Below are positions 1-14,555 of a DNA stretch of 64,000 nucleotides, piece by piece. The position numbers and the translations under genes were made by a program. The notes under the pieces are model-generated. The model was given only the letters and a program-made list of their open reading frames with translations, made no database searches and was not told the DNA's origin. Positions within the stretch are counted from its first letter, which is position 1, and every line of letters starts with the position of its first letter. The stretch is from the NCBI GenBank assembly GCA_963693365.1, contig CAVNZM010000017.1, forward strand, positions 2,170,001 through 2,234,000, in the 5' to 3' direction. The DNA comes from Amoebidium appalachense. Lineage: Eukaryota > Ichthyosporea.

Positions 1-126
1 TTAAAGGAAACACCGAATGAAGATTTGTACTGGAAACTGGAACTCCTCTTCTTTCTTTCGTTTTCTTTCTTATTTAGGGTTTTGTCTTTTGTTTTCAGCT
101 ATTTAAAAAGGTTTTTTTTTTTTTTT

Positions 127-169
<43 letters not shown>

Positions 170-306
170 GGAGAGTGGAAGGAAAAAAGAGACATGGGGC
201 AAAGTAGAAAGTACAGTCCTGTTAGGTCGGGGGTAGACGGTTGAGAGTGTGGATACCTTGGTTGGGTGAGCTTGTGTTTGTTGGTGATTCTGATGGTGGT
301 GATCCC

Positions 307-340
<34 letters not shown>

Positions 341-363
341 GGAGGGGGAGGGGGGACACCTAC
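1..363. other. intron or downstream part of the CCR4-like gene, homopolymer-rich
   Basis: A T run (111-136) passes directly into a G run (137-168), and a second G run lies at 310-338. I find no convincing next exon for the minus-strand gene here. Confidence 0.5.
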
Positions 364-3892
<3,529 letters not shown>

Positions 3893-4487
3893 CTTCTTTC
3901 TCTTCTTCTGTGAGGGTTTTGGCTGAGATCAATTTGATGTGCGGCAAGCTATGCTAATTTGGTAGCAAGCCACATTGATTGCAAGGGTAGTGCATAGAGC
4001 TAGAGCATTCAAAGTATATTAATTTTTCCTCCACGTTCTTTGCGTTTTTGCTTGAAGAGGCTACGTTTCCGGGGAAATCACACCTTCGAATATAATTCGT
4101 GGGGCTTTATCTAATATTAGCCAAACCACCAGTGTATTAACCCTTACCAAGGTGCAAAATAGCACACCTTTCCTAGAGTCTGTTAAAATATGCTGCTAGA
4201 CATATACCTTTTCCCATAGAAATGCCTACGTCAGTAAAAAAAAGAGGGACGGATGTTTACTACAACGGGAAAACCCAAACTCTGAGGAAATTCTTCAGGC
4301 TGGTGTTGGGTGCACGTGAACTGGCTGAACACAAGACTCCCACCAGATGAGTCATCAATGCATTTTTGGCGCCCGAACACAGTCTAAGCCAATCAAACAA
4401 TGCTTACTATATATGGGTTATTAAAGTTCCATCCTATTGGTGAAGCGCATTTTACATTGACAGATCTACAATCCTTGCATGCCGACT

Positions 4488-4517
4488 CCACGGCCCTCTG
4501 TGTTCAGAGGGCCGTGG
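4488..4517. repeat. perfect hairpin, 13-bp arms, 4-nt loop
   Basis: Arms at 4488-4500 and 4505-4517 (ccacggccctctg and its complement) around tgtt. Twelve bases of the arm (cagagggccgtg) recur at 14953-14964 beside the P-type transposase, so this may be two abutting transposon termini. No RNA gene or terminator role is evident. Confidence 0.7.
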
Positions 4518-6079
4518 GTGTGACGCCGACTCGGTCACAAAATATAAGAAGTGGGAAATATAAATGTGCTGTTTATTATCGACATGCAGTGGAGCTGCTA
4601 GCTGTGATGAGTTGTCGGCACCAAGGCCAACAGTACATCCGCCCAACAATAATATACATGTAAAAATCGACGGTATACACTTACAATTCATTGAATCATG
4701 TTGTCGGATATAACGTACAATATATTCATTACAGTACATAGCCACTTTTGTCGATAGCCCCTACGGTTGTCGTGAAAGTAAAAAGTAACATGGCGTGCGA
4801 ATGAACGCGAAGGACTTTGCTCCAGCCCAAAAGCACGCCGGCGAGAACTGCGCTCAGGAGACATGCAGCAGGCATTTTACATTGGCACACGTAACCCGTT
4901 CATTCAGATTGGCCAACGAAACAGCCAGGCACAACCCTTTCGGGTAACATACCTTCAATTTGTCAGTGTAACTATGGCATCACCTACTATTGAAGCAATA
5001 AAAGAGACCGAAACTGAGACACTGAGTTAACCAATATTAGTGGAAACTCCCTGAATTCATTCATTTCAACACCATGGGCCAGCAAGGCCTCTTGCCGGAC
5101 CAAGACACCAAGGCACAAGGCAGACCGTAGCACACACCGCCCAGGGCATCACGTGGAACTCCACAGTGACGCTGCAGCATCCTTCATTTGTGTCTCCGTG
5201 ACACCAAGATGAGCAGCCAGGGCGACGCGCCGATGGCGTTCCGACTGCGTGAGAGTCCCGTCCTCTGTTTCTAAACCGGATGAGCATGCAGTCTCGTCTT
5301 AGTCTGGATCGTACTTTTATAGCAGATTCAAGGACATCTTGTTCCATAGGGCAGTGGTTTTGCCTGAGTCAAAGTAAGAGTGGTGTGAGACTTAATCCAG
5401 CACCGTCAGATGCAGCCCAAATTGCTCATGCTGCCGCTTCAAAAAAAAATCTTGCTTGTGAATATCGATATGCAAGTGAGTGTGATGCAACACTGGCAGC
5501 CGGCAGGGCAGACAGGGCCTATAGCAAAGCAGAAATGGCCTCTAACCAACAAGGACACCTACGCCCACACAGACAAAGGAGAGAGAGAAATCAACCGTGT
5601 TATTTAGAGGTGCCAACCAAACACACGCCGGTGCCTTGACAATAGAACAACGGCATAAGTCGTTTAGGTGGACCCAAAAAAATAGAGCGGCATACATAGA
5701 GAAAGCACTGGTAATATTCTTTGTGTGCAAAAGGCTGAGAATGAGACACTATTGTTAGACAAACGAAAAGTGTGCACGTGACTGTGTGAGTGCTTATGTT
5801 CGCAAATGCTCCTCCATAGAAACACCATGGCTCTGAGCGAAGAACATTAACATGCGTGTGGTGTGAGTGTGCTTGCGTACGGGGGGGAAGTGAGACATGC
5901 AACATTGCATACTGTATGTAACTGAGAGGGGACGTGAACCAAGAGTCTCGCCATTAAGCCTACCCAAGGGATGCCTGGCCCTATGCCAAACGGAGCTAAA
6001 CCATCGTCACGGGATCGACAGCGGCTCGGACCTGTAAGCGAGAAAGAGAGAAGGGGGGGGGGGGGGGGGGGGGAGGGGG

Positions 6080-6206
6080 GGTTTGAATGCGGAACACGGT
6101 ACGAAGTACGCATACACGACGAGAAGCATGGTGCAGGACACATGCAAAGGCAAACATTCAAGTATGCAAGCGTGTGCACAGTATGCGTCATAAGCAGAGC
6201 CCAGAG
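6080..6206 (-). repeat. poly(C)-tailed short retroposon, truncated copy
   Basis: Begins with ggtttgaatgcg directly after a G run (6053-6079) and carries the blocks acgaagtacgcatacacga and ataagcagagccca of the family. Homology stops soon after the latter. On the minus reading the copy is 5'-truncated and ends in poly(C). Confidence 0.65.
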
Positions 6207-6309
6207 AGAGAGGGGGGGGAGGGGGGGGGGGAGGGAGATGGGGGGGGCAGCAAAAGGCAAGGGTGGATGGGGGAAAAGCTATGAAAAAGAGGTACTATTG
6301 GCCACTAAC

Positions 6310-6877
6310 CTCCAGGCAGTCGTTCATTTCCGGCAACAACCATTTGACCGATGGTCTTCGGATATTCGTCCTCGTCAGGACGAGTCCCAACCCGAAAAGG
6401 CACCTGCTGGAGTTTGTCGTCCCTGCGGGCCAACGAATTGTGTTGCCGGGCAGTCAGCCTAACAACGTCGCTTCTAATTCCAGTAGCTCGCCTGTGACCT
6501 TCTCTCCCTGCGCCTTCACCTCATCTTTCAGCTCATTCACCATCTTTACCAGTTTATCGAGCCTATTCGTGACCCCATCAGCAGCATCAGGTCTTTCGGC
6601 GGAAGCAGTCCCACTGTGAAAAGTTCCACGATAGTCAGTTTATTAGACACCTACGTCATCCCTCTAGTGCGAAATCAGCAAAGGCACCGGTAGGCACAGC
6701 TTGGTTTGGATACGTAAGCTCAAGAAACAGCCCAAGTCCTCCTACCAACCATCCCTTCGTTGCGTTAATCAAACGTGATCAAAAGTTGAGTGCGAGTCTT
6801 AACACTCAAAAGTTGAATGTGATTCTCAACGCGACATCTTCTAGTAGACAACTTCGGCCATACCTTGCATCCGCCAT
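6310..6877 (-). CDS. small coiled-coil protein, two exons, family unknown
   Basis: Exon 1 is 6877-6864 (ATGGCGGATGCAAG, donor gtatgg). Exon 2 starts at 6613 after ttttcacag. The phase-2 join gives MADASGTASAERPD followed by a predicted coiled coil (NRLDKLVKMVNELKDEVKAQ). That frame stops at about 6460, but the next frame continues for about 45 codons with similar character (LARRDDKLQQVPFRVGT, then DEDEYPKTIGQMVVAG) to a possible donor at 6309. A one-base difference at 6455-6465 would join the two, so there is either an indel or an undetected short intron. A TATAAATA box lies 75 bases upstream of the ATG. I do not recognise the family. Confidence 0.45.
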
Positions 6878-6951
6878 AGTCGCAGATTTTCAGTCCCTGA
6901 AACTCCGAGTCGAATGGCCTGAACGATTCTGGAAAGTCATGACAGGAGTGT

Positions 6952-6959
6952 TATTTATA
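6952..6959 (-). promoter_or_regulatory. TATA box of the coiled-coil gene
   Basis: TATAAATA on the minus strand, 75 bases upstream of the ATG at 6877. This spacing fits a transcription start near 6925 and a short leader. Confidence 0.5.
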
Positions 6960-7454
6960 GGAAGGAGGCCTTGTGAAAAGTGCTTTTGGTGCGTTTGCCT
7001 TCTGAGACCCGCAAAGGCCGGGTCGGGCTGACTCGAGGGTCAAAAATGGGGAATGACGAGAAAGGCCAACACGATGAGTCTACGATGTCCAGCACGGCCT
7101 AATGTGTACACCCTAGTCCACGGCCTAATATAGCACGGCATACCTACAAGGTTAGGGTTATAGTACCAATTTCGCCCCTTTTGACCCGCAAGTCTTTCGG
7201 GTTAGACACTACAATATACATGGTTGACCAGAATATGAGGCTACTTGCGGATGCTTCCAACCCGACTATCACCTGAACCGACCCGAAAACGTAACAAAAA
7301 AAGAAAGGCACAACCGGTTTCCGGCCCGGAGGTTTCAAGGATCCGGACTGAGTGATTCACACATATTTGGGCATGTTTCCTCTCGGTCATAAACATCAGA
7401 TTGCAAGAACATTACGAATTCTACAGCAAGAACATTACGAATTCTACAGATACC
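6960..7454. other. divergent intergenic region
   Basis: This is the upstream region of two divergent genes (coiled-coil gene to the left, TenA to the right). It is complex sequence with no clear promoter motif on the TenA side. A direct repeat of caagaacattacgaattctaca occurs at about 7402 and 7427. Confidence 0.5.
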
Positions 7455-7936
7455 ATGCAGCCCACTTCCACGCCCACAAAGTTTACAGACCAGTTATGGT
7501 CAGAGATCGCACCACTTTACAAGTCGATTCTAGACCACCCGTTTAACACGGAGCTGGCACAGGGCACGCTTTCGCCCGAAAGGTTCAAGCACTACATCAT
7601 CCAAGACGCCTTGTATCTGGAAGATTTTGGAAGGGCACTGGCCCTTGCGGGCGTAAGATCTACGAGGTGGGTGGGCATTTTCGGGCTTGGGCTTTCTTTT
7701 GGCCAACGCATGCTTGAAAGGGGGAGTGAACGAGGGGGAGGGGGGAGGGGTGGGGGGGAGGGGAGGGGGAGGGAGGGGCAGGGGGGAGGGGAAGGGGTGG
7801 AAGGATGTGGGGAGGGTGGGGAGGGGGGGGGGGGGTGGGGGGGCTCTGTGCACATTGATGTCGTGTGTGTTTTTGTTTCTGCTCCTTCCTCCCTCCCCTT
7901 TTTCCCGTACTCGCGTTCAACACACATACACGCGCA

Positions 7937-8007
<71 letters not shown>

Positions 8008-8183
8008 CACGTGCACACACGCGCGCACGCGCATGCCCGCGCACACACGCACGTGCACGCTCGCACACACACACAAGTACACGCGCATGCACATGCACAC
8101 ACATACACACGCACAAACATGCACGCGTGCATACACACACACAGACATGCACACACACACACACACACACACACACAACACAA

Positions 8184-8217
<34 letters not shown>

Positions 8218-9078
8218 CTTGAACCAGATCTGGCTTCACCTCTCACATCCTCCTTTTTCTCACCTTTCATTATAACACTCCCCAATTCCTCATGCCTCCT
8301 CTCCTACGTTAACCCTGTATTCACACTGAACCTGCATCCACAGCCCAGACCGCTTTCTTCAGTTTCTCAAGTTTGCTCAAGACTGCGTGGTTGTGGAGAG
8401 GGCACTTCACGTGGAGTACTTTCGTTCCTTCGACCTAGACCCTACAGACGCTAAGGTAAACAATCTCCCTTCCCCCTCCTTTTTTCTAGGATGGGCACGT
8501 TTCAAGTGTTCTGCCTGCACTTCTCGTTTTCGTTTTCTTTTTCTCTTTTTCTTTTCTTTTTTTTTTTTCTTTCTCTTTTTTTTATTTTATTTTATTTTAT
8601 TTTATTTTATTTTTTTTGGGGGGGGGGGGGGAAGGGGAGGGGAAGGGGGGGTTATCTGGTTTTTGTATGTTTCTTCTATCCTCTAACACATACCCTCCTC
8701 CCCCCACTCCCCCCACCCCCCCACCCCCCACCCCCCCCCCCAAAAAAAGAAAGAAGAAGAAGAAGAAGAAGAAGAAGAAGAAGAAGAAGAAGAAGAAGAA
8801 GAAGAAGAAGAAGAAAAAGAAAAAGAAAAAGAGAAAAGTCCCTTTCCGTCCTTTTTTTCTTTTTTTTTATCATGGGCACTTTTCAAATGTTGTGCCTGCA
8901 TTTTTTTTTTTTTTTGTCTTTTTCCTTTTCTTTTCCTTTTTTTTTTTTTTTTTTCTCTTTTTTCTTTTCTTTCTTTTTTTTTGGGGGGGGGAAAGGTGGG
9001 GGGGGGGGGGGGGGGGGGAGGGGGGGGGGGGGGTTGGTGCTTGCATGTTTCTTCTATCGTCTAATACATACCCCCCCT

Positions 9079-9109
<31 letters not shown>

Positions 9110-9361
9110 CCCAGCTTCCACCCCCCATTGTTCCATGTTAGCCACTCTACATTTCTTTTACTGTGTGAAGCTCAACTGGTTGTGTTTATAATTTTTCTAC
9201 TGTTGCACCTTGAGATGCAAAGCAGTTGATTTTCTTTATTGGTGTTGCACACGGTTTAATAGTTCCCGGCCCCTCCCTCTCCCCCGTCCCTTATGGGGTT
9301 CCTGTCCCAAAGTCTCCCTTGCCCTTCTCAGCTTCATGCCATGTCACACACGTGCACACGC

Positions 9362-9418
<57 letters not shown>

Positions 9419-9955
9419 GCACGCACGCACGCACGCACGCATGCACACACACACATGCATGCACGCACGCACGCACGCACACGCACACACATGCACACAC
9501 ATGCACACACATGCACACACACAAACAATTGTTCATGTCATTGGTTACTCATATCATCTCTCGATTTTTTTTTGCAGGTGGCCCGTGCCCCGTCCTGTTC
9601 GCACTACACCAACTATCTCCTGGCAACCGCATCGCTTCGGTCATACGAAGAAACCATCGCATCCCTCCTCCCATGTTTCTGGATCTACAGGGAGGTTGGT
9701 TCTTTTATTTTCAACAATTTCTCGAACCACGAGACACGCGAAACACACCCATACGGCGCGTGGATCAACACCTATTCGAGCGAAGAGTTCAGCGCATCTG
9801 TGGAAAAAGCGATTGAGATCACAAACGCCGTAGCTGAGAGCACTACGAACGAGAAGAGGGATTTGATGAGAAAGGCGTTTTTGACAAGTTCCCGTTTGGA
9901 ATGGATGTTTTGGAACGGGGCTTACATGCTGGAGAAATGGCCTGGGGACATGTGA
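7455..9955 (+). CDS. tenA: TenA/thiaminase II family protein (thiamin salvage), three exons
   Basis: Exons 7455-7666, 8344-8455 and 9578-9955 join with GT-AG borders and compatible phases into 233 codons plus stop, the usual TenA length. Family marks: [13 protein letters not shown] (Asp51), [34 protein letters not shown] with Cys141 at the place of the nucleophilic Cys, and [11 protein letters not shown] with Glu216 near the C-terminus. TenA enzymes hydrolyse thiamin or aminopyrimidine breakdown products to recover the HMP pyrimidine. No targeting peptide is evident, so a cytosolic place is likely. The gtaaga at 7653 looks like a donor but gives the wrong phase; gtgggt at 7667 fits. Intron 1 has a long CA array. 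Intron 2 has a tandem duplication and GAA repeats. No paralog or other thiamin gene is nearby. Confidence 0.9.
7920..8215. repeat. (CA)n microsatellite in TenA intron 1
   Basis: Nearly 300 bases of CA with CGCA and TACA variants, preceded by a G-rich stretch at 7735-7850. Confidence 0.95.
8491..9110. repeat. tandem duplication (about 380-bp unit) in TenA intron 2
   Basis: Two units share the order: atgggcac-tttcaa-tgtt-tgcctgca, a T-rich tract, a G tract, catgtttcttctatc-tctaa-acatacc, then a C tract. Starts are near 8491 and 8873. The complex-sequence blocks agree at most positions while the homopolymers differ in length. Confidence 0.75.
8748..8816. repeat. (GAA)n trinucleotide repeat
   Basis: About 20 AAG/GAA units, sense strand of the TenA transcript, within intron 2. 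Long GAA·TTC tracts can form triplexes (known property). Confidence 0.95.
9360..9525. repeat. (CA)n with (GCAC)n block
   Basis: CA array with an embedded GCAC tetranucleotide tract at 9418-9480, ending about 50 bases before TenA exon 3. Confidence 0.95.
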
Positions 9956-10773
9956 GAGCGTGCGAAACTGCAGATGTTGTAAATTGCGAAAATTCATGTA
10001 GGTGTGTGGGGGGGGGAGCCGGGAGGGGCCGTGTGTACTGATATGTTTGCAGCTATTTCTTTTCTTTCTTCCTTTCTTCCTTCCTTCTCTGCTTTCTTTC
10101 TTTCTTCCTTGCATTTTTTTTTTTCCCCCGGTCTCCGGGCGGGGGGGTGGGGGGGGGGTTTAAGTGTATGATAGACGGTGAAGGGTGTGAGCGGGTGGGG
10201 TCCACCTGAGTGTCGGAGTGATGGTTTTTTTGGGGAGGGGGGGGGGGGGGGGGGGGGGGGATGCCTAAAGACTCTGAACCTGCAGGATTATTTTTTGATT
10301 GGACCAGATCATTTAGAGCATATTTTGACATGTGAAATGAATCAAGTACACTGTGCAGACATACTGTGTGCATCTTTATTTACTTTCTTCTCTATATTAG
10401 TTTAACTTTTGGTTTTTGTGCCCACATGCCATATAGTGAACATGCCGAAAAGAGTGCTGGACACCTCGGCTCAACTTGAACAGACCTGTGTACCATGATA
10501 CCTACGTTTTCAGGTTGATGGACACTGTCATGGCACGAGTTGCAGACAAAAATGGCTTTCGTCACTGCACTATACTCCTGTCGCTTAGTTCTGTTCATTT
10601 TTTTGAACGGTAAACAGCTTCCTGAGGCAGAATTGAATATCTCCCTTGCAGGCAACGTAGATTGTCGTTTTTTTTCTTCTTCTGTTTCACTTCTTCTTTT
10701 TCCCCTTCTTTTTCTTTCCCCCCCCCTCCCCCCCCCCCCCCCTTCTTTTTTTTTTTTTCTTTTTGTTTTTTTT

Positions 10774-10859
<86 letters not shown>

Positions 10860-10912
10860 GGGAGGGTGGGAGGGAGGGTGGGGGAGAGAGAGAGAGTGAG
10901 AGAGAGAGAGAG

Positions 10913-10961
<49 letters not shown>

Positions 10962-10993
10962 GGATGGAGGGAGGGTTAAGGGGGGGGGGGGGG
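9956..10993. other. intergenic, microsatellite-rich
   Basis: Contains a CTTT-rich stretch (10050-10120), G runs (10238-10260, 10980-10999), GA arrays (10777-10915) and a GT array (10917-10958). The complex part at 10270-10660 has no recognisable coding sequence on either strand. Confidence 0.6.
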
Positions 10994-11075
10994 GGGGGAG
11001 GCTTTTCAGAGCAGTTTTAACGTTGTTCCGTCCCAGGTGTGTAAGACGGGAGGGAGGGAGGGGCAGACATTTTTT
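10994..11075 (-). repeat. short repeat X ending in poly(C), copy 1
   Basis: About 82 bases (cttttcagagcagttttaac onward to ggggcagacattttttt) that recur at 12174-12255 with only two or three differences. On the minus strand the repeat ends ctgctctgaaaagc and passes into a C run. Confidence 0.75.
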
Positions 11076-11227
11076 TGTGAACTACCCCCGGCAGGCGTCG
11101 TATTTTTTATTTTTTTTGGTTCACTACTTCTTTTTTTCTCTTCTTTTTTCTTCCCCGCCCACTTCTTTTTTCTCCTTTTTTCTTTCCCCCCCCCCCCCCC
11201 CCCCCCCCCCCCTTTTTTTTTTTGCAG

Positions 11228-11230
<3 letters not shown>

Positions 11231-11269
<39 letters not shown>

Positions 11270-11328
11270 ATAGAGAGAGTGTGTGTGTGTGTGTGAGTTT
11301 GTGTGTGAGTTTGTGTGAGTGAGTGAGT

Positions 11329-11389
<61 letters not shown>

Positions 11390-11512
11390 AGGGAGGGAGG
11401 GAGGGAGGGAGGGGTATAGGGGGAGGGGGAGAGAGAGAGGGAGGAGAATGAGAGAGAGTGAGAGAGAGAGAGTGGGGAAAAGAGATTGGGGGAGAGAGAG
11501 AGAGAGATAGCG

Positions 11513-11548
<36 letters not shown>

Positions 11549-11559
11549 GGAGGGAGGGA

Positions 11560-11635
<76 letters not shown>

Positions 11636-11640
11636 TGGAA
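11231..11640. repeat. (AT)n, (GA)n, (GGGA)n and (GT)n arrays
   Basis: AT array 11231-11266, GT 11279-11310, GA 11330-11383, GGGA 11384-11410, mixed GA 11430-11545, GT 11562-11634. No gene lies inside. Confidence 0.95.
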
Positions 11641-11656
11641 AGGGGGGGGGGGGGCT

Positions 11657-12139
11657 TTTCAGAGCTAAATAAACTAATGGATTATCTTTTATATTTATGA
11701 ATGGATTAATTAATACTCTTGCATAGCTAGTTATAGCTGCCGCAATGTGAGGAGTTGCGTTATTGTATGGTTGTAACTCATATGCATTCAATTGTTGATT
11801 GAAAATGTAACCACGTATTGATTTTTTCAATGTAGGTTTCACTCCTTTTTTTAATTAATGCTGTTAATGATGGTGTTACAGGTCCATCTATGCATATATC
11901 ATGATGTATAATTCTCTGATAATGGTACTTCTTGTTTTAATTTAAAATATTTATATATTGATTCCAAATGCTCATTGTGTATTACTTCATACGGTACGTT
12001 CTGTTATAGCTCTCATTCCCATTCTACCATATAAAGAATTAAGCATTAATTTTGCTAATTCTCTGTGTACTGCCGATAATGGGTTACGCTTGATCGCATA
12101 AAAGTGGTTTACATAGGACTGGAATAATGGGGTTGGAGA

Positions 12140-12143
<4 letters not shown>
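11657..12143 (-). pseudogene. family B DNA polymerase fragment, frameshifted, AT-rich
   Basis: Read on the minus strand from about 12130: YVNHFYAIKRN then KLMLNSLYGRMGM, the Kx(6)NSLYGxxG motif B of family B polymerases (protein-primed and mitochondrial-plasmid type, or Polinton type). A second frame continues with EVIHNEHLESIYKYF and stops at a TGA. A third (from 11842) has KKSIRGYIFNQQLNA and PHIAAAITSYARVLINP, ending at NPLVY just where motif C (DTDS) is expected. There it is replaced by a gctctgaaaagc/poly(C) end. The segment is far richer in A+T than its surroundings, so a mitochondrial plasmid or mitochondrial DNA origin is plausible (inference). No exonuclease domain or motif A is seen, and it cannot encode an active enzyme. 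Confidence 0.75.
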
Positions 12144-12173
<30 letters not shown>

Positions 12174-12179
<6 letters not shown>

Positions 12180-12255
12180 CTTTTCAGAGCAGTTTTAACG
12201 TTGCTCCGTCCCAGGTGTGTAAGAAGGGAGGGAGGGAGGGGCAGACATTTTTTTG
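12174..12255 (-). repeat. short repeat X ending in poly(C), copy 2
   Basis: Second copy of the repeat at 10994-11075. Its poly(C) end (G run 12140-12179 on the plus strand) touches the start of the DNA polymerase fragment. Confidence 0.75.
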
Positions 12256-12256
12256 G

Positions 12257-12291
<35 letters not shown>

Positions 12292-12513
12292 AGGAAGGAG
12301 GGGAGGGGGCAAGGGGAGAGGTGGGCCGGCATGCGTGGCGTGACCATGCATGTTGTGGGGACGCAGTGTTTTGAAAACCTGAAAATGGCTGACGTTTTAA
12401 GTACACGTGTGCACATGTGGGGGCAGTGTACATGTACATGCTATGATGCTACTTAATAAGGCATTTTTAAATGTGAAATTGGGGGGTGGGCAGTAGTAAG
12501 TATTGAGGACGTC

Positions 12514-12545
<32 letters not shown>

Positions 12546-12626
12546 GCTGACCACCGGGGTGGTGCCCCCCCCCCCCCTCCCTCCCCCTCCGGGGGAGGGG
12601 GACCCACCTCTTTGGTGGGGTGGTGG

Positions 12627-12661
<35 letters not shown>

Positions 12662-12794
12662 CGGGGGAGTCTGACGAGACCCTCCGCGCCGGCCGCCGCT
12701 GCGCACCCTCTCAATGTTTCTGGGAGGCTCCCCCCCCCCCCCCCCCCCCCCCCCCTCCTCCCCCCTCTCATCCACCACCATCACCAACATTAAG
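12256..12794. other. intergenic, long G and C homopolymers
   Basis: G run at 12259-12290, C runs at 12517-12542, 12630-12660 and 12731-12755. I recognise no gene in the complex remainder. Confidence 0.6.
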
Positions 12795-13097
12795 TCTGAA
12801 CTAAGTCTTCTTCCCTTCGTTATAAGCAGTGCTTCGAATTTTAACAAAGTTAGGGAAAATCTATATGCACAACATGTCACTGGGAGTGTGCGTCTGGAAC
12901 TTTTGTGCCGTGTAGAGGTGGGACCGTGTGCGTATGTGTCCGTAAGGTGGGTGGGCATTCGGCACTGCTAATCACTGTGGTGGCTTGTTAACGCTGTATT
13001 TACGTCCTTAAACAGATCTGCAACACTAGTGCCCGTCTGCACCATATCTTCGCCAGCTTCTGCACCCGCATCCTTTTGACTGCCTCAAGGTCTCTGC
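12795..13097 (+). CDS. two candidate exons of an unrecognised gene
   Basis: Exon a, 12795-12941, is open in phase 0 and ends at a gtaagg donor. It reads [16 protein letters not shown], then [20 protein letters not shown], then [12 protein letters not shown]. Exon b, 13016-13097, follows ttaaacag in phase 0, reads [16 protein letters not shown], then [11 protein letters not shown], and ends at a gtatgt donor in phase 1. The amino-acid make-up is protein-like and the phases agree, but I recognise no family. No start codon or later exon is found; a 300-bp GT array follows. It could be a fragment or chance. Confidence 0.35.
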
Positions 13098-13099
13098 GT

Positions 13100-13105
13100 A
13101 TGTGT

Positions 13106-13176
<71 letters not shown>

Positions 13177-13193
13177 TGTGCGTGTGTGCGTGC

Positions 13194-13233
<40 letters not shown>

Positions 13234-13238
13234 GTGCG

Positions 13239-13292
<54 letters not shown>

Positions 13293-13293
13293 C

Positions 13294-13340
<47 letters not shown>

Positions 13341-13415
13341 CGCGCGTGTGTGCGTGCGTGCGCGCGCGTGTGTGTGTGTGTGTGTGTGTGCGTGCGTGCG
13401 CGCGCGCCAGGGGGA
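13100..13415. repeat. (GT)n microsatellite
   Basis: GT array with GCGT interruptions, starting right after the donor of candidate exon b. Confidence 0.95.
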
Positions 13416-14026
<611 letters not shown>

Positions 14027-14521
14027 CTGGCCGGTTCCAACATTGTAGTTCCCGCCACTGCACTGCCTGATGGTTCCAAATGCACCCTCAAGGGGGTCGG
14101 TTTGGAACTTCCTTGTCAGCACAAACTTGTGCATGCTGCTGTCAAGTAGGTAACGGATCAAGCTCGCCTGCATGCAGACAATAAAATTTGCAGTCAGATC
14201 TCTACCTCGTCCGGTTTCAGCAGCCCCCCCCCCCCCCCCCCCCCCCCTCTCCCCCCCTTTCTTAAACCCTTCAATACCACCACCACCCGACCACCACCAG
14301 TGCCAGTAATGCCCATTAAGAGGAAAAGGTACTATTTTAGAAGTTTTTGGGAGGCCGGGATCAAAGGGAGGGGGGGGGGGGGGGGGGAGGGGGGGGGGCT
14401 TGTGTATGAGGATAAGGAAATTTAAGAAGGAAATAAGGGGTGTTGATATTTGGAGGGGAGGGACGGGGGGGGGGGGGGGGGGGTAAGAGGGGATTACACA
14501 GGGGCTAAGGGGGGGAGGGGG

Positions 14522-14555
<34 letters not shown>

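Larger units (their letters stand above)
3893..6309. other. intergenic, no gene recognised
   Basis: This is mostly complex sequence. All open frames are short and none resembles a known family. It contains a 13-bp perfect inverted repeat (4488-4517) and a poly(C)-tailed retroposon copy with G tracts (about 6050-6250). The last part could hold 3' exons of the coiled-coil gene that begins at 6877, but I cannot define any. Confidence 0.5.

Noticed and set aside
7653-7658. gtaaga as donor of TenA exon 1
   Set aside because: It gives phase 0, incompatible with the exon 2 frame; gtgggt at 7667 gives the right phase and a family-typical length.
10392-10655. Minus-strand frame with Cys residues (AIFVCNSCHDSVHQPENVGI)
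   Set aside because: No family resemblance beyond two CxxC-like pairs, no splice context, and simple repeats on both sides.
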